NCBI GenBank assembly: GCA_964564655.1
Contig: CAZMBO010000024.1
Span: forward strand, 1-20,949
Direction: 5' to 3'
From: UBA8687 sp964564655
GTDB lineage: Bacteria; Nitrospinota; Nitrospinia; Nitrospinales; VA-1
DNA: 20,949 bases
Position 1 is the stretch's first letter; each line of letters starts with the position of its first letter. Below the pieces are notes generated by a model. That model had not been told where the DNA came from and made no database searches. It saw only the letters and a program-made list of their open reading frames with translations. The translations under genes and the position numbers were made by a program. This document shows, piece by piece, positions 14,654 to 20,949 of this stretch.

Positions 14654-16828
14654 TCAGGGGAACTTGTCTAAAATAATTTCTACTGTTTCACCATCTTGCG
14701 CCCATCCGAAATTTCCAGTTCCCGCAAAAGTGGAAATAATCCCGTTTGTATCCACTTTCCTGATCCGGTTATTTCCCATGTCTGTAATATACATATTGTT
14801 TTTAGAATCAAATGTAATAGCCACGGGGCTCTTAAGCATGGCTTTAGTTGCCGGACCGCCATCTCCAGAATAACCCTGATAGCCTCTGCCAGCTACTTTC
14901 ACTATTTTTCCGTCTCTAGTCACTTTTCTAACGAGATTTGAATTCATTCCTACAATATGCAGTTCTCCTTTGGGGCTGACTTTTAAATAGTCCATATTGC
15001 GGATGCTTGCTTTTACTGCAGGGCCTCCATCACCAGAGTTATCATGTTTTCCATTTCCTGCGATAGTTGAAATGGTACCCTTTGTGTCAATCTTTCGAAT
15101 CAAATTGTTGGCACCATCTGCTATATACAGGTTTCCTTCCTTATCTGTAGCCAATGCACTTGGATCACGAAAGGCCGCCTCGCTTGCCGGCCCCCCATCT
15201 CCATAATATCCTGACTCACCGGTTCCAGCGATGGTGGTGATGTTGCCTTTAGAGTCTACTTTGCGGATCTGATGATTGAGCCTGTCAGAAATAAACATAT
15301 TGCCTTTTTGATCGAAAGCGAAATCTGAAAAAGTAGTAATCGTAGCTAATTCTCCGGTTTGCACCTTGCCCTTGTATTTGCTTTTCGCTATTGACTCTAA
15401 GTATCTGGGGGTTACCGTATCTAGAAATTTTTGCATAATCCCTTTTCCATCAATTTTTCGAATCAGGCTCACAAATCCGCTAGGACTAATGATAAATATT
15501 TCTCCTTTATTGTTCAGCTTCAAAGTGGTGGCACCATAGACGGAGGCTTCCATGGCTGGTAGCCCGTCCCCAATATTTCCTCTGATACCGTTTCCGACAA
15601 TGGTGTGAATAATGCCATCGGGAGAAATTTTACGAATGCGATAGTTTCCCTTATCAGAAACAATCACATTGTCATTATTATCAACTGCGATTCCATGAGG
15701 GAAACTCAAAGTAGCCCCTGTCGCCGGTCCACCGTCTCCAGCAAACATTTTATTGCCATTACCTGCGATGGTTTCTACGCTGCCCCTTTTTAAGTTGACG
15801 CTGCGAATACGGTAATGCGAGCGATCAATTACCAGTAATTTCCCCTCAGGGTTCAAGGCAACGCCAAAAGGAAGGTAAAGGTTAGTCTCGCCTGCTACTT
15901 CGGAATCTCCGTTATAGTCCTGTTTTCCCGTTCCCGCAACGGTGGTAATCATTCCTTGTGTATCCACTGCGCGAATACGATTGTTATTACGGTCTGCGAT
16001 GTACAAGACACCCTGGTCATCGACCACCACGCCTGTTGGGCCGGCAACACTGGCGCGATAGGCTGGGCCATGATCACCCATGAAAAAGAACCCCCCATCT
16101 CCAGCTACCGTAGTTATGATTCCTTGAGAATTTACCCTACGCACCCGATTATTACCACGATCTGCTATATACAAATTTCCTTTTCTATCGAAAGCAATTC
16201 CAAAGGGTTTATCCAGAGAGGCTTGTAGAGCGGGTCCCGAATCACCTTTAAAGCCTTCTTTCCCGTTTCCAGCGTAGGTACTGATATTACCTTTGGAATC
16301 GATGACACGGATGCGTTCGTTGGATCGATCTGAAAAAAATAAATTACCTTTTTTGTCAAAAGCAATTCCAGATGGATGATTCAATTGTGCCTTGATAGCA
16401 GGAGCCCCATCCCCACTAAAACCGGCAGTCCCTGTTCCTGCAATGGTGCTTATTCTTCCTCGGGTATCCACTTTACGGATGCGATGATTATTTCTATCTG
16501 CGATATATAGGTTTCCGCTTTTATCAAAGGCTAGCCCGGCAGGTACATTCAATGCACCCTCAATGGCCTTACCGCCATCACCACTGAAACCGGAAGAACC
16601 GTTGCCTGCATAGGTAGTCATGTTGCCCTTGAGATCAATACGACTGACAATGTTGTTATCGCGCATGGCAATATAAACATTGCCCCTTTTATCCACAGCG
16701 ATTCCATCCACCAGAGAGATTTCTGTTTTAGTGGCTGAAAGGGTTTTAGCCGAGACTTCATATTCTAGGAACACACTTCCCAGAAAAATAGTTAGGATCG
16801 TATATAAGAAAAAATATTTTTTTAACAT
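14654..16828 (-). CDS. Secreted NHL-repeat beta-propeller protein (12 repeats)
   Basis: The protein has 724 aa with a signal peptide (1-27, ending VSA). Twelve NHL-type repeats of the form G(I/L)AxDxxGNLYIADRxNxRIRKVDxxGxIxTxAGxG begin near residues 42, 98, 154, 210, 266, 322, 379, 435, 503, 558, 615 and 670. The first six have an exact 56-residue period. Most repeats are followed by a GFSGDGGPA...A loop. Repeat 8 is degenerate and is followed by a longer insert (about 468-502), so the chain may form two propellers of about six blades each. NHL propellers usually act as binding or scaffold modules, and some are lyases or oxidoreductases; no catalytic signature is evident here. The location is periplasmic or extracellular. 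A GAGG (16837-16840) sits 8 nt before the ATG, and a consensus promoter lies about 130 bp upstream. Confidence 0.9.
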   Translation of the reverse strand: MLKKYFFLYTILTIFLGSVFLEYEVSAKTLSATKTEISLVDGIAVDKRGNVYIAMRDNNIVSRIDLKGNMTTYAGNGSSGFSGDGGKAIEGALNVPAGLAFDKSGNLYIADRNNHRIRKVDTRGRISTIAGTGTAGFSGDGAPAIKAQLNHPSGIAFDKKGNLFFSDRSNERIRVIDSKGNISTYAGNGKEGFKGDSGPALQASLDKPFGIAFDRKGNLYIADRGNNRVRRVNSQGIITTVAGDGGFFFMGDHGPAYRASVAGPTGVVVDDQGVLYIADRNNNRIRAVDTQGMITTVAGTGKQDYNGDSEVAGETNLYLPFGVALNPEGKLLVIDRSHYRIRSVNLKRGSVETIAGNGNKMFAGDGGPATGATLSFPHGIAVDNNDNVIVSDKGNYRIRKISPDGIIHTIVGNGIRGNIGDGLPAMEASVYGATTLKLNNKGEIFIISPSGFVSLIRKIDGKGIMQKFLDTVTPRYLESIAKSKYKGKVQTGELATITTFSDFAFDQKGNMFISDRLNHQIRKVDSKGNITTIAGTGESGYYGDGGPASEAAFRDPSALATDKEGNLYIADGANNLIRKIDTKGTISTIAGNGKHDNSGDGGPAVKASIRNMDYLKVSPKGELHIVGMNSNLVRKVTRDGKIVKVAGRGYQGYSGDGGPATKAMLKSPVAITFDSKNNMYITDMGNNRIRKVDTNGIISTFAGTGNFGWAQDGETVEIILDKFP
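14690..16705 (-). repeat. Tandem coding repeats of about 168 bp (NHL repeats)
   Basis: Twelve coding repeats with a unit of about 56 codons lie within the NHL gene. The unit is exactly 56 codons for the first five intervals, then 57, 56, 68, 55, 57 and 55. The repeats are clear in protein but diverged in DNA, so they look old and are not a recent tandem amplification. Confidence 0.7.
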
Positions 16829-16946
16829 GTTGAAAACCTCATCTTGAGCCGTAATTATGAAAAGCTATCCTTATGAAGCATTATCCAATTAAACAAAGCT
16901 CGTCAGGGATTAATCGAATATGCTTAGAAAGAAAAGCTTTAAATGT

Positions 16947-16969
16947 CGTATAAGATTGATAATTATACG
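16947..16969. promoter_or_regulatory. Operator-like dyad over the NHL gene promoter
   Basis: CGTATAA (16947-16953), 9 bp, then TTATACG (16963-16969) form a perfect 7-bp inverted repeat. One arm contains most of the -10 hexamer of the NHL gene and the other lies just past the expected transcription start. A repressor site is a reasonable reading, but no regulator can be named. Confidence 0.4.
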
Positions 16970-16989
16970 TTTCCCAAATTTGTTGTCAA
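16962..16989 (-). promoter_or_regulatory. Consensus sigma70-type promoter for the NHL gene
   Basis: On the minus strand TTGACA (16984-16989) and TATAAT (16962-16967) both match the consensus perfectly, with a 16-bp spacer. Transcription would start near 16955, giving an untranslated leader of about 125 nt before the ATG at 16828. It is the strongest promoter match I found in the window. Confidence 0.7.
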
Positions 16990-17279
16990 ATGAATTCAAA
17001 AGTTTGTTTAATTTCGGGTAGTGCTGTGTCCTATAGCCAGGTAATTGCAACCAATTTATGATTACAGCCTCTCTATTTCTTCTAATTTTAATAGGGATTT
17101 ATGCCAGGACAAAATCTATAGAAGTACGGTGAAGAGGAAAAATTTTTTACAAGCTGGAAAGGGTAAATTATGCGGGTTCTAAGTTGATCAAAAATATACC
17201 AAAATTTTTAAAACCTTAATAAAGTTTTTATTTTCAACAGAAAGAGGACGGGTGAGATATTTTAGACTCAAGAAAACTT

Positions 17280-17297
17280 AATACATCCAGATGTATT
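17280..17297. promoter_or_regulatory. Perfect 8-bp inverted repeat downstream of tyrS
   Basis: AATACATC-CA-GATGTATT is a perfect dyad about 100 bp past the tyrS stop. Read on the minus strand it could form a 7-bp stem with a four-base loop followed by AAGTTTTCTT, a poor AT-rich terminator for tyrS. It could equally be a protein-binding palindrome. Confidence 0.35.
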
Positions 17298-17398
17298 GGG
17301 GAATTAAAAGTGGTCAATATTCAGAAACATACTGCTTCAGCCTTCTTTGTTGTAACCCATTACAATATGAGCGTGGGAGTACGAATAAGAACCATGCG

Positions 17399-18598
17399 CT
17401 AGCCCGGCTTGATTTTAAGAAACCTTTTTTTGCCCACTTTAATCATGTAATCCTTGTCCCCGGAAAACCCCTGATTCACATCTGATATTTTTTCCCCATT
17501 CACTGTCACGGATCCTTGCTGAATCAATCTTCGGGCCGCCGAAGTACTATCGGTTAGTTTATTTTCTTTGAGAATATTACAAATGCTGCGCGTTTCTTGT
17601 CCCCACCCTTTGACGACCGGAATATTTTCAGGAAGGTTCTTTTTCTTGAATACATTTTCAAATTCATCGGAAGCGGCTTCTGCTAACTGTGAGGAATGAT
17701 AAAGAGCAACTATTTCTTTAGCTAAATTCATTTTAGCGCTCTTTGGATTTAACGCCCCCGATTTCGCCTGTTTTTGCATAGCGCTGAGTTCATTTGTGGA
17801 TATTTGGCTGAGAAGTTCATAATACCGCCACATCAATTCATCAGAAATCGACATGATTTTTCCAAACATTTCATTTGGGGAATCGAATACCCCAATACTA
17901 TTGCCAAGGCTCTTACTCATTTTTTGAATACCATCAGTTCCTTCCAGAAGCGGCATTGTAAGAACAATCTGTGGTTTCTGTCCATAAGCTCGCTGTATGT
18001 CACGGCCTACCAGTAAGTTGAATTTCTGATCTGTGCCTCCTAGTTCCACATCTGATTTTAGAGCAACAGAATCGTAGCCCTGTATTAGCGGATACATCAG
18101 CTCATGAATAGATACGGGAAGATTCTTTGCCAATCGTTTTTGAAAATCATCTCTTTCCAGCATACGCGCAACGGTATAATGTGCTGCAAGTTCTATCATG
18201 TTAACAGAGGTAAACTTTCCCATCCACTCACTGTTGTAAGCAACAGTAGTTTTTTCTTTATCAAGAATTTTAAATACTTGTTCCAGATAAGTTTTGGCGT
18301 TTTTTTTGACTTCATCAGGCGTTAGGTTTTTTCTTGTTTCAGAGCGCCCCGTTGGATCTCCGATCATTCCTGTGAAATCTCCTATTAGGAAAATAACTTC
18401 GTGACCCAAGTCCTGAAACTGTTTCATTTTATGCAAGAGGACAGTGTGGCCCAGATGCAGATCGGGTGCCGTGGGGTCAAACCCTGCTTTGATTCGTAAC
18501 GGTGCACCCTTTTCCAGCAATTGAGCTAGATCTTTTTCATCAATGATTTCAGATATTCCCCTTCGCAGGGTCTTTAATTGTTCTTTTGCAGGCAACAT
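17399..18598 (-). CDS. tyrS: Tyrosine--tRNA ligase
   Basis: The protein has 399 aa and is a class I aminoacyl-tRNA synthetase that charges tRNA-Tyr in the cytoplasm. The HIGH-type motif is HLGH at 48-51, after AGFDPTAPDL, and the KMSKS motif is exact at 226-230. SDVELGGTDQKFNLLVGR (182-199) belongs to the tyrosine-binding region and separates it from TrpRS. The C-terminal S4 RNA-binding domain spans about 335-399 (AARRLIQQGSVTVNGEKI). Length and sequence fit the roughly 400-aa bacterial TyrRS subgroup. It is monocistronic here, with no neighbour on the same strand within 500 bp. I saw no T-box in its leader. The divergent gene on the other side starts 224 bp away. Confidence 0.97.
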   Translation of the reverse strand: MLPAKEQLKTLRRGISEIIDEKDLAQLLEKGAPLRIKAGFDPTAPDLHLGHTVLLHKMKQFQDLGHEVIFLIGDFTGMIGDPTGRSETRKNLTPDEVKKNAKTYLEQVFKILDKEKTTVAYNSEWMGKFTSVNMIELAAHYTVARMLERDDFQKRLAKNLPVSIHELMYPLIQGYDSVALKSDVELGGTDQKFNLLVGRDIQRAYGQKPQIVLTMPLLEGTDGIQKMSKSLGNSIGVFDSPNEMFGKIMSISDELMWRYYELLSQISTNELSAMQKQAKSGALNPKSAKMNLAKEIVALYHSSQLAEAASDEFENVFKKKNLPENIPVVKGWGQETRSICNILKENKLTDSTSAARRLIQQGSVTVNGEKISDVNQGFSGDKDYMIKVGKKRFLKIKPG

Positions 18599-18725
18599 AA
18601 TTTTTTGATCAGAACATTTGATGAATTGAAAGGCTAAGTTTCAAATTTAAACCCTAAACTTGAGTTTTTCTCTTGTGGATTGGCCTCTATGAAATTAAAG
18701 CTTTGCCAGAAAATCTAACCGGTTT

Positions 18726-18754
18726 ATGTCAGGGTCGTTTATTGCAAATATAAG
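18726..18754 (+). promoter_or_regulatory. Weak candidate promoter for the membrane protein/methyltransferase pair
   Basis: ATGTCA (18726-18731, 4 of 6) and TATAAG (18749-18754, 5 of 6) are spaced by 17 bp. They lie about 70 bp ahead of the TTG start at 18823, in the divergent gap with tyrS. I saw no better pair on this strand. Confidence 0.25.
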
Positions 18755-18822
18755 AAATGGAAGCTAACATACCCTAGAATGTTCTGCAACCGCCGCTTCA
18801 ATGCACAAGGATAATAGAAAAG

Positions 18823-19212
18823 TTGAAAAATATCTCTAAAAACTCGATAATCTCCGACCCCACGCAAGTTCAAGACCCCTCGCGAAAGTTTAAACAGGCA
18901 GGATATGGGTTCCTCTTGTTAAATCTGATTTATCTGGCTTTAGCCATTTTTTTTATTCCTCCCTTTAATCTTGGTTTGACAGCCTTACTTTCACTTTTGG
19001 CGTTTGTCCTGCTATTGGGAATTTTTACATATTATCTTTTTCAAGAGAAAAAGCTGCTGGCACAATTTCTTGCGGTTATTTATGGAGCCCGTTCGGCATT
19101 TACTGCGTACTCATTTTTTTCTGGAGACACCTTTCAGGCTGTTCCATATTTCTTGCCTTGTCTTTTTATCACGTTTTATCTTCTCGGACGCGCAGGTTGG
19201 AATTGGCCCTGA
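18823..19212 (+). CDS. Small four-TM membrane protein of unknown function
   Basis: The protein has 129 aa. After a polar N-terminus of about 26 residues, four hydrophobic segments follow at about 28-46, 49-73, 77-99 and 104-122. It is therefore an inner-membrane protein with little outside the bilayer. The start is TTG: in frame there is no ATG or GTG between the upstream stop (18775) and 18823, and an AAGGA (18807-18811) lies 11 nt ahead. I do not recognise the family. Its TGA overlaps the ATG of the next gene by one base (TGATG), which implies translational coupling and probably a shared function with the methyltransferase-like protein. Confidence 0.7.
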   Translation: MKNISKNSIISDPTQVQDPSRKFKQAGYGFLLLNLIYLALAIFFIPPFNLGLTALLSLLAFVLLLGIFTYYLFQEKKLLAQFLAVIYGARSAFTAYSFFSGDTFQAVPYFLPCLFITFYLLGRAGWNWP

Positions 19213-20324
19213 TGAATAACTCTTCTTCTATATTTACTAAATCACAATCCCGATTACCCTTGGTTACTGAATCCGGGGGAAAATACTCTGGGCTGGAAAA
19301 TTCCAAATCGCCTGAGCTATGCCAGCGAGTCACTACTTTTTTTGATTACCTAAATGAACAGATAGGATTTCCAAAAACAGATTTGGGTCGAGAAAATCAG
19401 GTTTTTTTTAATTTGTTATTACAATCTGCATACCCAGAAATAATGATCGATCTCGCAGATCTTATTTATGTTCAACATGAACGACCTGCTGTTTATTTAA
19501 ATTTTGATCATATTCATATGAATCTTAAAAAAGACCGGGTGGTTCTTACGGAATCAATGGATCAGATCAATAAAAAATTTGCAGTCCTTTTTCAGGAATT
19601 GGCAAATTTTATTAAAGATAGCCCAATCTTATTCAGCGATACCCGAATGATTCGGTTGCTGAGTGAGAGTTATAGTATTTATCTTTTCCAGACAGAAAAT
19701 TTTCCATGGGATAATCCTATGGAAATGATTCCCACCGGCCTAAAAAACTCAATCATGGATGTTGCTACAGGTCTCGCCGGTTTCCGTTTAATTCATGACT
19801 GGCCCGAGGATTACCCAAAATTGATTCTTACGGACAATTTACCCTTTATCATTATGGGGTTGACCCACTACGTAAAACTTTCTGGAAAAACCAATATAGA
19901 GATTTTAAATATAGATTTTCCAGATGGACCTTTTGGGAAACGTTGCGGTTGTATTCTTGCAAATAAATTCTTACATCATTTGCAAAGAAGTGAACGGAAA
20001 AAATTTTTACAATGGGCGATTGAGGCTTTGGACACTAATGGAATACTATTGATTCTCGATACTGACCTGGAACATCAAATATTAAGGCGCGCGCAAAACC
20101 AGGAATACTGTGAAAAACTCATAAATGGATATAAAGAAACTCTTGTTGAAATTGAAGAGAATTTTTGCGAAACCTTAATCCAAGATGTGAGGCACGTGGG
20201 TTTCGATGTTTCACATTTTGACTTCCACGAATATGAAGATGAAACAGATGCTTATAGTCAAAAACCCGGCGATAATTTATCCATAAAATTTATAGGTCTT
20301 GAAATTATGGCAAATAAAATTTGA
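19212..20324 (+). CDS. Class I SAM-dependent methyltransferase-like protein
   Basis: The protein has 370 aa from the ATG at 19212. This start is preferred to an in-frame ATG at 19158, which would overlap the upstream gene by 55 bp; the chosen one makes a TGATG junction. The N-terminal half (1-170) is helical and not recognised. The second half shows a Rossmann methyltransferase pattern: motif I DVATGLAGF at 183-191, the acidic end of strand 2 in LTDN at 206-209, NIDF at 233-236, a motif IV-like strand with KFLHHL at 252-257, and LLILDTD near 279-285. Layouts of this type, with an N-terminal dimerisation-like region and LHHL, recall O-methyltransferases acting on small molecules. The substrate is unknown. 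It is soluble, with no signal peptide, and co-translated with the membrane protein upstream. Confidence 0.7.
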   Translation: MNNSSSIFTKSQSRLPLVTESGGKYSGLENSKSPELCQRVTTFFDYLNEQIGFPKTDLGRENQVFFNLLLQSAYPEIMIDLADLIYVQHERPAVYLNFDHIHMNLKKDRVVLTESMDQINKKFAVLFQELANFIKDSPILFSDTRMIRLLSESYSIYLFQTENFPWDNPMEMIPTGLKNSIMDVATGLAGFRLIHDWPEDYPKLILTDNLPFIIMGLTHYVKLSGKTNIEILNIDFPDGPFGKRCGCILANKFLHHLQRSERKKFLQWAIEALDTNGILLILDTDLEHQILRRAQNQEYCEKLINGYKETLVEIEENFCETLIQDVRHVGFDVSHFDFHEYEDETDAYSQKPGDNLSIKFIGLEIMANKI

Positions 20325-20429
20325 TGGATTTATTGTGATAGAATTTTTTAACTGAAGTAACAATATAAACCAAATTGTAGGATCTATCGGCTATAACCAC
20401 AAAGAGGTGTGGAACTTTAGGAGGGGATG

Positions 20430-20795
20430 TTAGAAGTTCATGTGTTTTTTAAGAGACCTCCATTCTTTCTGCGTGGCCTGACTGGCCTTTTTTTCCATTT
20501 CACGATAAATCACAATCACTTGTTTTCCTAATGGCGTGAGTGCCGCCCCGCCTCCCCCTTTTCCTCCCGTCACACTTTTTATTAGAGGTTTTTTGAAGCA
20601 TTGGTTCATGGTGTCTACCATATCCCAGGCACGCCGGTAACTAATTTGGCTTTGCCTTGCAGCCTCTGATATGGATCCTGCTTGATCGATAGATTCCAGC
20701 AAGTCTACTTTGCCCGGGCCTAAAGCAATTAAATCACCTAACATGATCCGGAATCGGGAACGACAACGAACGTTGCTAGTTTTAGTTCTTGGCAC
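20430..20795 (-). CDS. Stand-alone ModE N-terminal-type winged-HTH regulator
   Basis: The protein has 121 aa. It matches the DNA-binding domain of the molybdate-responsive regulator ModE: ALGPGKVDLLESI at 24-36, the helix-turn-helix GSISEAARQSQISYRRAWDMV at about 40-60, and the glycine-rich wing GGKGGGGAALT at 77-87. The C-terminal TOBE/molbindin domains that bind molybdate in full ModE are missing. The ORF ends with a normal stop and no trace of them follows, so it is a short family member and not visibly truncated. It is probably a dimeric transcription factor whose ligand, if any, is unknown. The start is GTG with AAGGA (20803-20807) 7 nt ahead. It converges with the methyltransferase gene. 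Its targets cannot be read from the window. Confidence 0.85.
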   Translation of the reverse strand: MPRTKTSNVRCRSRFRIMLGDLIALGPGKVDLLESIDQAGSISEAARQSQISYRRAWDMVDTMNQCFKKPLIKSVTGGKGGGGAALTPLGKQVIVIYREMEKKASQATQKEWRSLKKHMNF

Positions 20796-20874
20796 TTTCT
20801 GATCCTTTTACTTTCTTATTCTGACGAGTCCTAAAACATATTGGAATAGGTAATGAATATTTTCCATATTTCAA

Positions 20875-20899
20875 AGGTTAGGAGCTTGGATTATAACCT
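20875..20899 (-). promoter_or_regulatory. Candidate -10 and overlapping dyad upstream of the ModE-like gene
   Basis: A perfect TATAAT (20890-20895) lies on the minus strand about 95 bp upstream of the GTG, without a convincing -35. It overlaps an inverted repeat AGGTTA-N13-TAACCT (20875-20880 and 20894-20899). Autoregulation would fit this arrangement, but the dyad does not resemble the E. coli ModE site. Confidence 0.25.
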
Positions 20900-20949
20900 G
20901 AGATCTGGGTGTTTCCCTCACCATTTGTGGTTAAATTAGGAAGTTTGCT

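Larger units (their letters stand above)
16829..17398. other. Gene-free stretch of 570 bp
   Basis: I see no credible gene here. The left part (16829-16989) is the leader and promoter of the NHL gene. The middle (about 16990-17270) is AT-rich with stops in all frames and no recognisable RNA. A perfect 8-bp dyad lies at 17280-17297. The right part runs into the 3' end of tyrS. An ORF from 17291 across the tyrS end is antisense to tyrS and has no family features. Confidence 0.6.

Noticed and set aside
16990..17398. Possible tRNA or other structured RNA gene in the gene-free stretch
   Set aside because: No T-arm (GGTTCGAATCC-like) sequence, cloverleaf or conserved riboswitch core was found by eye.
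17291..17485. 64-aa plus-strand ORF at the 3' end of tyrS
   Set aside because: It is largely antisense to the conserved S4 domain of tyrS and shows no family features.
19158..19211. Upstream in-frame ATG for the methyltransferase-like gene
   Set aside because: It would overlap the membrane-protein gene by 55 bp and has no ribosome binding site; the TGATG junction at 19212 is more natural.
20397..20412. Hairpin CCACA-N6-TGTGG between the convergent methyltransferase and ModE-like genes
   Set aside because: The stem is only 5 bp and no T run follows on either strand, so I do not call a terminator.

Overview
The window is about 21 kb of AT-rich bacterial chromosome (roughly 40% G+C by eye), densely coded and mostly on the minus strand. 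The combination of large multihaem c-type cytochromes, a stand-alone protein built from protochlorophyllide-reductase-like (PCP_red) domains, an MFS-like/spermidine-synthase/TPR fusion, a DUF1015 protein and a ModE-type HTH protein suggests a respiratory Gram-negative bacterium. I would guess Nitrospinota or a neighbouring nitrite-oxidiser-like phylum. That is an inference from gene content; there is no rRNA or other decisive marker. I saw no mobile element, CRISPR array, tRNA or rRNA.

Layout. 46-1260 (+) is a ferredoxin-type aldo/keto reductase. 1360-4560 (-) is a large membrane protein fused to a spermidine-synthase-like domain and TPRs. 4757-5587 (+) is a triple PCP_red-domain protein. It meets, tail to tail with a 2-bp gap, a minus-strand pair: a DUF1015 gene (6226-7521) followed by the ribosome-assembly GTPase engB (5590-6204). 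7600-13813 (-) is a tightly coupled four-gene cytochrome operon. In transcription order it encodes a 12-haem secreted cytochrome, a paralogous 10-haem secreted cytochrome, a dihaem cytochrome and a monohaem lipoprotein, 25 predicted haems in all. 14077-14580 (-) is a small secreted protein of unknown function. 14654-16828 (-) is a secreted 12-repeat NHL beta-propeller protein with a consensus sigma70-type promoter. 16829-17398 carries no gene. 17399-18598 (-) is tyrS. 18823-20324 (+) is a translationally coupled pair, a four-TM protein and a SAM-methyltransferase-like protein. 20430-20795 (-) is a stand-alone ModE N-terminal HTH regulator.

The centre of interest is the cytochrome operon. Its two large cytochromes align haem for haem, so they arose by duplication. 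The second copy has lost the tenth haem motif, keeping only the histidine, and the C-terminal twelfth. The third gene is itself an internal duplication whose first domain has lost the axial-Met motif. A lipid-anchored monohaem cytochrome closes the operon. Together these look like a periplasmic or envelope electron-transfer module whose donor and acceptor cannot be read from the sequence. The secreted NHL propeller and the small secreted protein lie just upstream on the same strand and may belong to the same envelope theme, but nothing ties them to it functionally.
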